DNA from: Clostridiales bacterium UBA1777 | GTDB lineage: Bacteria; Bacillota; Clostridia; Oscillospirales; Oscillospiraceae | Direction of reading: 5' to 3' | DNA length: 24,102 nucleotides | NCBI GenBank assembly: GCA_002315275.1 | Contig: DCGN01000119.1 | Coordinates: forward strand, 17,730-41,831 | Part shown: positions 1-8,565 of the stretch, in pieces | Layout of the letters: each line of letters begins with the position of its first letter | Position numbering within the stretch: the stretch's first letter is position 1 | Notes under the pieces: generated by a model | Database searches by the model: none | The model's input: the letters and a program-made list of their open reading frames with translations, nothing else | What the model was told of the DNA's origin: nothing | Translations under genes and position numbers: made by a program

Positions 1-896
1 TCCTTGTTCAGCTCACCGCGCTCGAAGTCGGACTTCTTTGCGGCCTCTGCCTTATATGCCTCGACGGCATCCCAGTTCGTGATCTTATCCTTCCACTTGG
101 TGAGCATGGGGTGCTCGGGAGAGATAACGGTGTAGCTCACGCCGAAAAGCGTATCGGCGCGGGTGGTATAAACGGTGATATCGTCATCGGTATTGGTCTT
201 GAAGGTGATCTCTGTGCCGTAGGAGCGGCCTATCCAGTTCTTCTGCTGGGTCTTGACGCGCTCGATAAAGTCAAGCTCGTCGAGATCGTCGATAAGACGG
301 TCGGCGTACTTGGTGATGCGGAGCATCCACTGGCTCTTCTCCTTGCGGATAACGTCAGCGCCGCAGCGCTCGCACTTGCCCTCTACGACCTCCTCGTTTG
401 CGAGGACGCACTTGCAGCTCGTGCACCAGTTGACGGGCATAGTGGTCTTGTAGGCGAGATCGTGCTTGAAAAGCTGGAGGAATATCCACTGGGTCCACTT
501 GTAGTAGGAGGGGTCGGTGGTGTCGACAACGCGATCCCAATCGAAGCCGAAGCCGAGCATCTTGAGCTGCTTGGTGAAGTTTTCGATGTTGCGCTTGGTG
601 ACTATTGCGGGGTGGATATGGTTCTTGATGGCGAAGTTCTCTGTGGGCAGACCGAAAGCATCAAAGCCTATCGGGAACAGGACATTGTAGCCCTGCATTC
701 TCTTCTTGCGGGCGATAATGTCGATAGCGGTGTAGGGGCGCGGATGGCCGACGTGCAGGCCTGCTGCGGAGGGGTAAGGGAACTCTACGAGGCCGTAGAA
801 CTTGGGCTTGTCCGAACCTGTCTCGGCGGCATAGGGCTTCTTCTCTTCCCAAACTGCCTGCCATTTCTTTTCTATTTCGGTAAAATCGTATCTCAT
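1..896 (-). CDS. leuS: Leucyl-tRNA synthetase, N-terminal part (cut by window edge)
   Basis: Class I aminoacyl-tRNA synthetase that charges tRNA-Leu with leucine in the cytoplasm. About 298 codons are visible from the start; the rest lies beyond base 1. The translation begins MRYDFTEIEKKWQAVWEEKK. The HIGH-type ATP site follows as GLHVGHPRPYTA in the context FPYPSAAGLHVGH, then GFDAFGLPTENFAIK. A zinc-knuckle pattern (NWCTSC, then KCERCGAD) follows, then the opening of the CP1 editing domain (TTRADTLFG). This order and these motifs are specific to LeuRS rather than IleRS or ValRS. The ATG at 894-896 is preceded by a GAAGGAAG-like ribosome site. It is the last visible gene of the long minus-strand train, 210 bp after rsfS. 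No leucine T-box was recognised in that gap. The KMSKS motif would lie outside the window. Confidence 0.96.
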   Translation of the reverse strand, partial: MRYDFTEIEKKWQAVWEEKKPYAAETGSDKPKFYGLVEFPYPSAAGLHVGHPRPYTAIDIIARKKRMQGYNVLFPIGFDAFGLPTENFAIKNHIHPAIVTKRNIENFTKQLKMLGFGFDWDRVVDTTDPSYYKWTQWIFLQLFKHDLAYKTTMPVNWCTSCKCVLANEEVVEGKCERCGADVIRKEKSQWMLRITKYADRLIDDLDELDFIERVKTQQKNWIGRSYGTEITFKTNTDDDITVYTTRADTLFGVSYTVISPEHPMLTKWKDKITNWDAVEAYKAEAAKKSDFERGELNK

Positions 897-1106
897 GTCG
901 ATCTTCTTCCTTCTGACTTACTTTATTTTTTGTTAGTGTTGTATTTTGCTTCCTTTATAGCCCGACGGCCATACGGACGCCGAGATTTTTCTTCCAGACG
1001 GCGAAGCCGACCGACGCTGTACTGTGTGTACTGCGAGGGAGGGTGAGGAAGTATGGGAGGAAAATATCAAGTCCCATGCGGAAGCCTTTTCTGTCTGCCC
1101 CTGTAA
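897..1106. other. Non-coding gap between rsfS and leuS
   Basis: This 210-bp stretch holds no supportable gene. On the minus strand I see a 7-bp hairpin (GCCCCTG/CAGGGGC) that runs into the rsfS stop codon at 1097-1114, a small CGGCTTCGCCG hairpin, and an A-rich run just before the leuS ribosome site. The conserved T-box sequences expected of a tRNA-Leu-sensing leader are absent, and no convincing promoter was found. leuS may be read through from rsfS. Confidence 0.5.
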
Positions 1107-1472
1107 TCAGGGGCGAGGAAGGGATGAGGGATCGACCACCTCTGCGTCAGACCAAAGACGCTCGAGATTGTAGAACTTTCTGGCCTCGTCTGTAAAAACG
1201 TGAACTATGACGGAGCCGAAGTCCATCAGCACCCATATGTCGGAGCGCATACCCTCGCGGCGGATCATGACCTCGCCTGCCTCGGATATCTGCTTGTCGA
1301 CCTCGTCAACGAGTGCCTTGATGTGGGGAGCAGAGGTGCCGTTGCAGATGACAAAGTAATCTGCGAGCACCGTCTGCCCTTCGGTCTTGAGGACTTTTAT
1401 GTCCTTTGCTTTCTTATCGTCCAAAGCCTTTGCGGCTACGGCGGCTATCTGAGCGGGAGTAAGCATATTCAT
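1107..1472 (-). CDS. rsfS: Ribosome silencing factor RsfS
   Basis: 121-residue protein of the RsfS/Iojap (DUF143) family. Family members bind ribosomal protein uL14 on the 50S subunit and block subunit joining when nutrients are scarce. The core is recognisable: LADYFVICNGTSAPHIKALV near residues 37-56, then EGMRSDIWVLMDFGSVIVHVF, and the ending ARKFYNLERLWSDAE, which is the usual RsfS C-terminal signature. Length is normal for the family. The ATG at 1470-1472 sits just after AAGGAGGAT, a very strong ribosome site. The gene starts 16 bp after the nadD-yqeK stop, matching the conserved Firmicute order nadD-yqeK-rsfS (yqeL in Bacillus), so the genes are almost certainly co-transcribed. Confidence 0.95.
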   Translation of the reverse strand: MNMLTPAQIAAVAAKALDDKKAKDIKVLKTEGQTVLADYFVICNGTSAPHIKALVDEVDKQISEAGEVMIRREGMRSDIWVLMDFGSVIVHVFTDEARKFYNLERLWSDAEVVDPSSLPRP

Positions 1473-1488
1473 ATCCTCCTTGTTGTGA

Positions 1489-2655
1489 TCATTCTTCGAT
1501 ACAGTTGTACCATTCGCAGGCTCTGACCGTATCCTCTATCGGTGTGCCTCCGCGGGAGCGGATGAACTCAAGGCTCATCTCAAGCGCCCTCGCCATGGCC
1601 TTATCCACGTCTTTATAAGCAAGCTCGCGCAGCTCGTCCACCCCGGGGAAGCTTCTCGTGGGCTCGACGAAGTCCGCCAGATAGACTATCTTCTCAAGAA
1701 GCGTCATATCGGGCTTGCCCGTTGTATGCCAGCGGATGGCATCGCATATATCCTCGCTTATGCCGAACTGCTCGGCGGCAAAGCGTGCGCCCGTTTTCGC
1801 ATGGATGACCTGCGGGGCGGCAAGCTCGGAAGCGGAATTGATAATACCATACTTTCCGCACAATAGCAACTGCTCGTCTGCCGTGAGCTTCTTCGTGACG
1901 TCGTGGAGAATGCCTGCTGTCGCGGCCTTCTCGGCGTCCTCGCCGTGGAGATTCGCAAGAAGGACGGCCTCGCTCTCGCAGCCCGCCACATGGGCGATGC
2001 GGCTCGGCTTCAGGTACGAATACGCCTGCTCCCGCAGCCACATCAGCTCTGGCTGAGCACCGTACCAGCAGTTTTTGATAATGAGGGAGTATGCCTTATC
2101 GTCAATCATATCCGCGCCCATTCTGCGCTGAAGCCTCTCGCGGATGTCAGTTGAGCTGACCTCGAAGGGCTCATGCGTCAGTATCTCTATCCTCGCGCCG
2201 TATTCGGAGCGCAAATAGGCCGCATGGCGGGATATCTCCTCATGGTCACCGTCCGCTCTGGCAAGGACCGCAAGCGTGCAGTTTTCCAGCAGATAGCGGA
2301 AATGGTACCAATCCTCAAACATGAGGAGCATATCCGTGCCCATGACGAGGAAGAGCTCGTCATCGGGGTATTTTTCACGGACTGCCGACACCGTGTCAAA
2401 CGTGTAGCTTTTGCCCTCGCGCGTTATCTCCATATCCGAAAGCACTGCGCCGGGGATATGGCCGAAGGAGAGGCGGCACAGCTCCATGCGCTCTTCCGGC
2501 GACGGGCTCATCGCGTACATCTCCTTATGCGGAGGGATATTATCGGGGATTATGAGGAAAACGTCCGGCGAGAGCTCGCGTGCCACCGTCTCCGCGGCCC
2601 TGATGTGGCCTAAGTGAGGCGGGTTGAAGCTGCCGCCGTATATGGCGATCTTCAT
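1489..2655 (-). CDS. nadD: NadD-YqeK fusion: nicotinate-nucleotide adenylyltransferase plus HD-domain phosphohydrolase
   Basis: 388-residue two-domain protein. Residues 1-200 are NadD, which makes deamido-NAD from nicotinate mononucleotide and ATP. The nucleotidyltransferase motif GGSFNPPHLGH is at 7-17, PDNIPPHK at 37-44 and SSTDIRERL at 167-175. Residues about 215-388 match YqeK, an HD-superfamily metal-dependent hydrolase; family members cleave symmetrical diadenosine tetraphosphate. Metal ligand candidates are H222, H251-D252 (ILHDVTKK), H285, H310 and D328 (YLADFVEPTR). In Bacillus these are two adjacent genes; here they form one uninterrupted frame with no stop at the junction. The ATG lies one base after the yhbY stop (TAA-A-ATG), so translational coupling is likely. 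Both domain assignments are firm; that YqeK is active in the fusion is inferred from its intact ligands. Confidence 0.94.
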   Translation of the reverse strand: MKIAIYGGSFNPPHLGHIRAAETVARELSPDVFLIIPDNIPPHKEMYAMSPSPEERMELCRLSFGHIPGAVLSDMEITREGKSYTFDTVSAVREKYPDDELFLVMGTDMLLMFEDWYHFRYLLENCTLAVLARADGDHEEISRHAAYLRSEYGARIEILTHEPFEVSSTDIRERLQRRMGADMIDDKAYSLIIKNCWYGAQPELMWLREQAYSYLKPSRIAHVAGCESEAVLLANLHGEDAEKAATAGILHDVTKKLTADEQLLLCGKYGIINSASELAAPQVIHAKTGARFAAEQFGISEDICDAIRWHTTGKPDMTLLEKIVYLADFVEPTRSFPGVDELRELAYKDVDKAMARALEMSLEFIRSRGGTPIEDTVRACEWYNCIEE

Positions 2656-2656
2656 T

Positions 2657-2962
2657 TTATTTCTTTTTTTCCTTTACAAGAACTATCTTCGGTTCTTTCT
2701 CGTTTCTCTTATAGAGCACGAACTTCGTGCCTATCACCTGCACCTGCTCTGCCTTGCATGCCTCGGCCAGCGCATCGCACGCCTCTCTCGCCGTCAGCAT
2801 GGAATTTTCGAGCACCTTGCCCTTGACAAGCTCTCTCGCCTTGAGCGCCGCGGAAACAGACTCGACGACGGCCTCGGTAACGCCGCCCTTGCCGACCTGA
2901 ATGATCGTGTCAAGCTCCATCGCCATGCCGCGAAGCTGGGCTCTCTGCTTACTTGTTATCAT
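2657..2962 (-). CDS. yhbY: YhbY family RNA-binding protein (CRM domain)
   Basis: 101-residue single-domain CRM (YhbY) protein. The family binds RNA and associates with pre-50S ribosomal particles. Visible signatures are the start MITSKQRAQLRGMAMEL, the turn QVGKGGVTEAVVESVSAAL (the GxxG-like RNA-binding loop) and the later VIGTKFVLYKRN strand. It ends in a basic tail (KEKKK). The frame overlaps the end of rdgB by 14 bases, and its ribosome site GAGGAG lies inside the upstream coding sequence. Its place before nadD is the standard Firmicute arrangement (yqeI in Bacillus). Length is typical for the family. Confidence 0.94.
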   Translation of the reverse strand: MITSKQRAQLRGMAMELDTIIQVGKGGVTEAVVESVSAALKARELVKGKVLENSMLTAREACDALAEACKAEQVQVIGTKFVLYKRNEKEPKIVLVKEKKK

Positions 2963-3548
2963 TTATAATCTCCTCAAATGCTTTAATAAACTCCCGAAGC
3001 GCCTTGCCTCTGTGGGAGATGGCGTTCTTTTCCTCCGCAGTCAGCTCGGCATTGGTCTTGTCCGTGCCGTCCGGATTGAAAACAGGGTCATAGCCGAAGC
3101 CGTTATCGCCTCTCGGGGCGCGGAGTATCTGCCCGTGAAGCTCGCCGCGGGTGGTTATCATTCTCCCGTCGGGGAAGACGCAGCATATGCAGCAGACGAA
3201 CTTTGCCGTGCGGTCATCAATATCCTTGAGCTTGTCAAGCAGATAGTTGTATCTGTCCTCGTCGGAGGCGTCGTGGCCGAGGCCGTAGCGCGCGGAATAG
3301 ATCCCCGGCTCACCGTTGAGCGCATCGACCGCGAGGCCCGAATCGTCCGCGAAGGCGATACAGCCGCTCGCGTCGCACAGCGCCTTGGCCTTGAGATACG
3401 CGTTTTCCTCAAAGGTCGTCCCCGTCTCCTCAACGTCAAGCTCGTAGCCCGCGTCACGCTGGCCGATTACCTCAACGTCAAGCTTCTCGACGAGAGACTT
3501 GAACTCCTTCAGCTTGCTTTTATTGTTGCTTGCAAGTATAAGCTTCAT
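2949..3548 (-). CDS. rdgB: XTP/dITP diphosphatase (RdgB/HAM1 family)
   Basis: 199-residue house-cleaning pyrophosphatase. The family hydrolyses the non-canonical nucleotides dITP, dXTP and ITP to monophosphates, preventing their incorporation into nucleic acids. The hallmarks are present: the opening LILASNNKSKLKEF, TFEENAYLKAKA around residues 45-56, FADDSGLAVDALNGEPGIYS around 66-85, GFGYDPVF and the C-terminal SHRGKAL. The key acidic pair D68/D69 is intact. Its ATG overlaps the ftsY stop as ATGA (4 bases), and its end overlaps yhbY by 14 bases, so it is clearly inside one transcription unit. Length is normal. Confidence 0.95.
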   Translation of the reverse strand: MKLILASNNKSKLKEFKSLVEKLDVEVIGQRDAGYELDVEETGTTFEENAYLKAKALCDASGCIAFADDSGLAVDALNGEPGIYSARYGLGHDASDEDRYNYLLDKLKDIDDRTAKFVCCICCVFPDGRMITTRGELHGQILRAPRGDNGFGYDPVFNPDGTDKTNAELTAEEKNAISHRGKALREFIKAFEEIINDNK

Positions 3549-4453
3549 TCTTTAAACAGCGCCTCCGCAAAATCCTTGCCGACGAACGGGATGAGATCGT
3601 CTATTCCCTCGCCGACGCCTACATACTTCACCGGCAGAGCGAGCTCGTTTGCGATGGCGAACACTATGCCGCCCTTTGCGGTGCCGTCGAGCTTCGTGAG
3701 GACGATACCTGTGAGGCCTGCCGTTTCGAGAAACTGCTTTGCCTGGATGAGACCGTTCTGGCCGGTGGTCGCGTCGAGCACCATCAGCGTTTCGACCGAT
3801 GCCTCGGGGAGGTCTCTGTCGATAATGCGGCGGATCTTGGCAAGCTCGTTCATGAGGTTGGCCTTGTTGTGGAGTCTGCCGGCCGTATCGACAACGATAA
3901 CGTCCGAGCCTCTGGCCTTTGCGGCGCATATCGCATCGTACACGACGGCGCCGGGGTCGCTGCCCTCGCCGTGCTTTACTATCTCAACGCCGGAGCGCTC
4001 CGCCCAAATCGTGAGCTGCTCGGCAGCGGCGGCACGGAACGTATCCCCCGCGCAGAGGAGCACCTTTTTGCCGTCCGCCTTCAGCTGAGCGGCAAGCTTG
4101 CCTATCGTGGTCGTCTTGCCGACACCGTTTACGCCGACCATCATGATGACCGCGGGCGAAGTTTCAAGCTTCAGCTCCGCCTCGCCTACGGAGAGCATCT
4201 CCGCAAGGATGGCGATAAGAGCCTCTCTCGCCTCGTCACCGTACCTGATATGCTCCTCCTTGACCTTTGCTCTCAGGCGGGAGACGATCTCCTCTGCCGT
4301 GGCAAGACCCGTATCGGACACTACGAGCAGCTCCTCAAGCTCCTCATAGAAGTCATCGCTGTTCGGCTTGAACTCCTGAAATATTTCCTCGAGCTCCTCG
4401 AGATTCCTCTTCGTTTTGCTCAGGCCGTTGAACAGCTTATCAAAAAAGCCCAT
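3545..4453 (-). CDS. ftsY: Signal recognition particle receptor FtsY
   Basis: 302-residue SRP GTPase that docks the SRP-ribosome complex at the membrane for co-translational protein targeting. The N domain (about 1-95) is followed by the G domain: G1 GVNGVGKT at 107-114, DTFRAAAAEQL near 137-147, G3 DTAGRLHNK at 189-197, G4 TKLDGTAKGG at 253-262, and the closing GVGEGIDDLIPF. The long acidic A domain of the E. coli protein is absent, as is normal in Firmicutes; the start MGFFDKLFNGLSKTK gives a short amphipathic membrane-binding helix. The ATG at 4451-4453 follows AAGGATGAG. It lies 28 bp after smc, the conserved smc-ftsY order. Confidence 0.97.
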   Translation of the reverse strand: MGFFDKLFNGLSKTKRNLEELEEIFQEFKPNSDDFYEELEELLVVSDTGLATAEEIVSRLRAKVKEEHIRYGDEAREALIAILAEMLSVGEAELKLETSPAVIMMVGVNGVGKTTTIGKLAAQLKADGKKVLLCAGDTFRAAAAEQLTIWAERSGVEIVKHGEGSDPGAVVYDAICAAKARGSDVIVVDTAGRLHNKANLMNELAKIRRIIDRDLPEASVETLMVLDATTGQNGLIQAKQFLETAGLTGIVLTKLDGTAKGGIVFAIANELALPVKYVGVGEGIDDLIPFVGKDFAEALFKE

Positions 4454-4481
4454 TTGCGCTCATCCTTTCGTATAGCTGTGA

Positions 4482-7400
4482 TCATTCTTCGATCGTCTTC
4501 TTCGCGTTCTCAAGGTCAAGCTCGATGACCGTGGAAACGCCCTTCTCCTGCATCGTTACGCCGTAGAGCATATCGGCCTCTTCCATCGTGCCGCGTCTGT
4601 GCGTGATGACGAGGAACTGAGTCTTATCGGCCATGCGGCGCATATATTCGGCGTAGCGGGTAACGTTTGCCTCGTCAAGCGCGGCCTCGATCTCGTCCAT
4701 TACGCAGAACGGAGTCGGGCGCACCTTAAGAATGGCAAAGTACAGCGCTATCGCTACGAAGGCCTTTTCTCCGCCGGAGAGGAGGCTTATCGTGGAAAGG
4801 TTCTTTCCGGGCGGCTGTGCCTTGATATCAATGCCGCAGTTGAGGCAGTCATTCTCGTCCTCAAGGACGATGGCCGACTTGCCGCCGCCGAAGAGCTCGA
4901 GGAACGTGCCTCTGAACGCCTCGTCTATGGCCTTGAGCTGCGTCATGAATACTTCCTTCATCTCGGCCGTTATATCGCCGATTATGTTGAGCAGCTCCCT
5001 GCGCGCCTTGTCGACATCGTCGCGCTGACCCGTGAGGAACTCGTATCTCGTGTTGACACGCTCGTACTCATCGATCGCGCCGATATTCGGGCTGCCGAGA
5101 GCGGATATCTGCCTGCGAAGGTCGCTCACGGCCTTTGAGGCCTCGCGGAAGTTCTCGACGGGCTGCCTCAGCGCGTTCGCCGCGGTGTGGCTGAGCTCAT
5201 AGCTGTCCCACAGCTTATCGAGGATCTGTTTCTCCTCCATGTCGGCGGAGAGCTTCTTCTGCTCTGCCTTTGCGGCGCGGCTCTGCAGGTCGAGTATGTC
5301 GTTATTGAGGCGCTTGATCTCATTGTCCGCCCTCGTGCGGCGTCCCTCAAGCTCAAGTTTGTCCGTGCTGATGGAGGCTATCTCCGCTCTCGCCGCGGCT
5401 ATCTTTTCGGCTATCGCGGCAAGTCCGAGCTTCTTTTCGTCTCTCTGCTTTTCGAGCGAGGCGGTTTCCGCTCTGCTCTTTTCAACAGCGGCCCTTCTGT
5501 CGTCGCTGTCACCGGTCAGGCTTTCGAGAAGCTTCTTCAGCTGGCTGACGGCGGAGGCTGTCGCGCGCTCCTCTGCCTCGAGAGAGGATATCGCGCTGCG
5601 TATCTCAAGCTGGTCTGCCTGAGCCATATCGAGCCGGTACTTGATGCCCGCTATGTCGCGCTTTGCTCTGTCGAGCGCCTCGGCGCAGTCCTTCTCGTCC
5701 GCGCGGAGCTTTTCTCTGTCTTTTTTCAGCTTTTCAAGCTCGTTTGCGCGGGATATCGCGCCCGTGCCCTTCGCAGCCGAGCCGCCCGTCATCGAGCCGC
5801 CCTCGTTTATCATCTGACCGTCAAGCGTGACTATTCGAAGCCTTCCGCCCGCGGCATTGGACATCTTTATGGCGTCCGGCAGAGTCTCCGCGATGACTGT
5901 TCTGCCGAGCAGCTTCGCTATGACACCGCTGTACTTTTCATCGAACTTGACGAGATCGTACGCCACGCCGACAAAGCCGTACGCGTTGACGGGCGCGTCC
6001 TTCATGACGCTGCCCTTGACAACGTCGAGCGGCATGAACGTGCCACGGCCGGAATCGCGCCGCTTTAAAAGCTCAATGGCTGCGCGGCCGTCGGCCTGCG
6101 TGTCGACGATAATATCCTGCGCGGCACCGCCGAGCGCCGTCTCAATCGCGAGAGCGCACTCATTGTCCGTGCGGATGAGGTTTGCCACGGGGCCGTGGAT
6201 TCCGCGGAGGCCGCCGTGCTGAGCTTCCTTCATGACCGTTTTGACGGCCTTGGAGAAGCCCTCGAACTCCTTCTCCATCTCAGCGAGCATATTGATGCGG
6301 GAATCCATGCTCCTGCCGGTGACGGTGAGGTTATTGAACCTTTCCGTGAGCTGGTTGAAGGCGCCGTCTCTGCTCTGAAGCTTTATGCGGCAGCCGGAGA
6401 GAACGTTCTGATTGCTCTGATCGCGCTCGCGCTCCTCCTTGAGAGACGCGGTTATCTCGGCCATGCGCGCCTCGCCGGAGGCTATCCTCGCCTCGATCTC
6501 TCTGGTGCGCGTTTCCTGCTGAGCTATATCGTCAAGCAGGCGGGAGGTGTTGTCCTCGCTGCTTTTTATATTCGCTTCGATGACGGCGATGGCGGCCTCG
6601 CGCTCCGCGCCCTCTGCCTCCGCGGCTGAAAGGCGCTCGCGGGCGAGATCCGTCTCCTCGTCCTTGCGGTGCATTCTGTCGGTGATGCTGCCGCTTGAGA
6701 GATATGCCGCCTCAAGATCGGCTCTGGACTTTTCGAGCTGAGTTGTGACCTGATCGTACTCGAGGCGGATAGCCTCGGTCTGAAAAGCGAGCCTGTCGAG
6801 AGATTCCATCCACACGGATATCTCTTTCACCTTCAGATCGTCTCTGAGGGCGAGATATTTCTTCGCCGTCTCCGCCTGCTTTTTCAGCGGGCCGACCTGC
6901 AGCTCGAGCTCTTCTATCTTGTCGTTGATGCGCAGAAGGTTTTCATCGGTCTTTTCGAGCTTGCGCTCCGCCTCTTCTTTTCTGTAGCGGAAGCGGGAGA
7001 TACCCGCCGCCTCCTCGAAGACCTCGCGCCTGTCCGCGCTCTTGGTGGAAACTATCTCGGCGATCCTGCCCTGACCGATGATTGAATAACCGTCACGCCC
7101 TAGGCCGGTGTCCATAAGGAGGCTGTTAATGTCCTTCAGGCGGACTGTCTCCTTGTTGATGAGGTATTCGCTCTCGCCGCTGCGGTAATATCTTCTTGTG
7201 AGTGCTATCTCGCTCAGGTCGCTGTCAAATATATGCGCGGAGTTATCTATAATAAGCGTGACGGAGGCGTAGCCCAGAGGGGTGCGCTTCGCAGTGCCGC
7301 CGAAGATAACGTCCTCCATCTTCGTGCCTCTGAGCGCCTTTGTCCTCTGCTCGCCCATGACCCACAGGATAGCATCCGATATGTTCGACTTGCCGGAGCC

Positions 7401-7499
7401 GTTCGGCCCGACGATCGCCGTTATATCCTTTTCAAACGTGAGCCTCGTCTTATCCGCGAAGGATTTGAAGCCCTGTATCTCAAGTGCTTTTAAGTACAA
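4482..7499 (-). CDS. smc: Chromosome segregation ATPase SMC, with short coiled-coil arms
   Basis: Structural-maintenance-of-chromosomes ATPase that compacts and resolves sister chromosomes together with ScpA and ScpB (not in this window). Walker A GPNGSGKS is at residues 31-38, the signature LSGGE at 908-912, and Walker B with D-loop (VMDEIEAALDEAN) around 933-945. The hinge spans about 410-575, ending in MINEGGSMTGGSA. Coiled coil runs from about 170 to 410 and from 580 to 800. At 1005 residues it is much shorter than the roughly 1186 of B. subtilis SMC. Both arms are short by a similar amount while heads and hinge are full size (see findings). The start codon is TTG at 7497-7499, preceded by GAGG at 8 bases. 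It matches the usual N-terminus MYLKALEIQGFKSF, so the start is well supported. Confidence 0.97.
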   Translation of the reverse strand: MYLKALEIQGFKSFADKTRLTFEKDITAIVGPNGSGKSNISDAILWVMGEQRTKALRGTKMEDVIFGGTAKRTPLGYASVTLIIDNSAHIFDSDLSEIALTRRYYRSGESEYLINKETVRLKDINSLLMDTGLGRDGYSIIGQGRIAEIVSTKSADRREVFEEAAGISRFRYRKEEAERKLEKTDENLLRINDKIEELELQVGPLKKQAETAKKYLALRDDLKVKEISVWMESLDRLAFQTEAIRLEYDQVTTQLEKSRADLEAAYLSSGSITDRMHRKDEETDLARERLSAAEAEGAEREAAIAVIEANIKSSEDNTSRLLDDIAQQETRTREIEARIASGEARMAEITASLKEERERDQSNQNVLSGCRIKLQSRDGAFNQLTERFNNLTVTGRSMDSRINMLAEMEKEFEGFSKAVKTVMKEAQHGGLRGIHGPVANLIRTDNECALAIETALGGAAQDIIVDTQADGRAAIELLKRRDSGRGTFMPLDVVKGSVMKDAPVNAYGFVGVAYDLVKFDEKYSGVIAKLLGRTVIAETLPDAIKMSNAAGGRLRIVTLDGQMINEGGSMTGGSAAKGTGAISRANELEKLKKDREKLRADEKDCAEALDRAKRDIAGIKYRLDMAQADQLEIRSAISSLEAEERATASAVSQLKKLLESLTGDSDDRRAAVEKSRAETASLEKQRDEKKLGLAAIAEKIAAARAEIASISTDKLELEGRRTRADNEIKRLNNDILDLQSRAAKAEQKKLSADMEEKQILDKLWDSYELSHTAANALRQPVENFREASKAVSDLRRQISALGSPNIGAIDEYERVNTRYEFLTGQRDDVDKARRELLNIIGDITAEMKEVFMTQLKAIDEAFRGTFLELFGGGKSAIVLEDENDCLNCGIDIKAQPPGKNLSTISLLSGGEKAFVAIALYFAILKVRPTPFCVMDEIEAALDEANVTRYAEYMRRMADKTQFLVITHRRGTMEEADMLYGVTMQEKGVSTVIELDLENAKKTIEE

Positions 7500-7533
7500 C
7501 TTAACAACCTCGTTTTTGCAGTATATCTGAGTA

Positions 7534-7562
7534 ATTATATACTATTTATTCTCATTTGGCAA
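7534..7562 (-). promoter_or_regulatory. Predicted sigma-A promoter for smc
   Basis: On the minus strand TTGCCA (7557-7562), a 17-base spacer and TATAAT (7534-7539) form a good housekeeping promoter inside an AT-rich island within GC-rich sequence. The -35 box overlaps the end of the radical SAM gene. Transcription would start near 7527, about 28 bases before the TTG start of smc. This would give smc, ftsY and the genes after them their own promoter in addition to read-through from upstream. Confidence 0.65.
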
Positions 7563-8565
7563 CATCAATAAGCACGACCTCGCCTTTTTCGATGTCTGCG
7601 GGTCTGACCTTCACGTCCTCAAGCGCGAACTTAGCCATGAGCACGGCGATATTGCCTCTGTGCTGGCCGACGAGCTGCGACACGAGCGAGGGATGCACGC
7701 CGAGGACAACGCTCCTCGCCTCAACGCCCTCGAGCAGCTTTTCCGCCTTTTTGAGCATGATGCGGCTTTTTACGAGCTCGCCGAGCGCGGGATGATACGC
7801 TCCACCGGCGGCATCTCCGCCGGAAAGATCATCAGTCGGATTAAGGCCGAGCCTTATTATCGGGATGCCCGCCTCCTCGAAAAGCGGCACGATCTCCGCG
7901 CAGACCTCAACGGCCTTTTCGACCGTGTGCTCGGGGTACTCGTTCATCTGCCACATATCGTAAAGCGCCGTATCGCGGACGATCACCGTAGGATAAATGC
8001 GTACACCGTCCGGCTTAAGGGCGATTATCTTCTTCGCAGTCTCTATGCTCTGCCTGCCGCTGTCGCCGGGAAGCCCCGTCATCATCTGGAGTATCAGCCT
8101 GAAGCCCGCGGCCTTGATGAGCCGTGCCGCGTTCTCGACATCTGCGGCCGTATGCCCTCTGTTCGCGCGGAGGAGCACCTCATCGTCAAGCGACTGCGCG
8201 CCTATCTCAACCGTCTCCACGCCGTATCGCGAAAGCCTCTCGAGCACCGCTTCGTCTATGGCATCCGGCCTCGTGGAAAGGCGTATCGACGAGAGGAAGC
8301 CGCTGTCGATATACCTCTTTGCCGCGCGCAAAAGCGCCTCCTGCTCGGCAACGGGGATGGCCGTAAAGCTCCCCCCATAAAACGCCATTTGCCGCTTTGC
8401 CCCGTTTGAGGGCAAGGCGGCTGCTGTCTCTATGGCGTTTTCAACTGTCTCCACCGTGGCGGGAGCCTGATGACCCGATATTCTGCGCTGGTTGCAGAAC
8501 ACGCAGTCGTTCGGGCAGCCGAGATGCGGCACGAAAACAGGGATAATACTCTCTCTGGCGCTCAT
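7552..8565 (-). CDS. Elp3-like radical SAM protein
   Basis: 337-residue radical S-adenosylmethionine enzyme. The iron-sulfur cluster motif C-x3-C-x2-C is at Cys17, Cys21 and Cys24 (GCPNDCVFC). It is followed by FYGGSFTAI at 62-70 and STRPDAI at 97-103, features of the Elp3/COG1243-like branch. It ends without the GNAT acetyltransferase domain of full Elp3, so the true substrate is unknown; a role in tRNA or RNA modification is only an inference. Genes of this type commonly sit between rnc and smc in Clostridia, exactly as here. The ATG overlaps the rnc stop by ATGA. Family is confident, function is not. Confidence 0.85.
   Translation of the reverse strand: MSARESIIPVFVPHLGCPNDCVFCNQRRISGHQAPATVETVENAIETAAALPSNGAKRQMAFYGGSFTAIPVAEQEALLRAAKRYIDSGFLSSIRLSTRPDAIDEAVLERLSRYGVETVEIGAQSLDDEVLLRANRGHTAADVENAARLIKAAGFRLILQMMTGLPGDSGRQSIETAKKIIALKPDGVRIYPTVIVRDTALYDMWQMNEYPEHTVEKAVEVCAEIVPLFEEAGIPIIRLGLNPTDDLSGGDAAGGAYHPALGELVKSRIMLKKAEKLLEGVEARSVVLGVHPSLVSQLVGQHRGNIAVLMAKFALEDVKVRPADIEKGEVVLIDVAK

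Noticed and set aside
111..1046. 311-codon open frame on the plus strand over leuS
   Set aside because: It is the antisense shadow of leuS, whose minus-strand product has clear LeuRS motifs; the plus-strand frame has no family signature.
897..1106. Possible leucine T-box before leuS
   Set aside because: The conserved T-box sequence and specifier hairpin are not seen, and the gap is short.
1097..1114. GCCCCTG/CAGGGGC hairpin as an rsfS terminator
   Set aside because: No T run follows on the minus strand, and the stem begins inside the stop codon; it may be chance.
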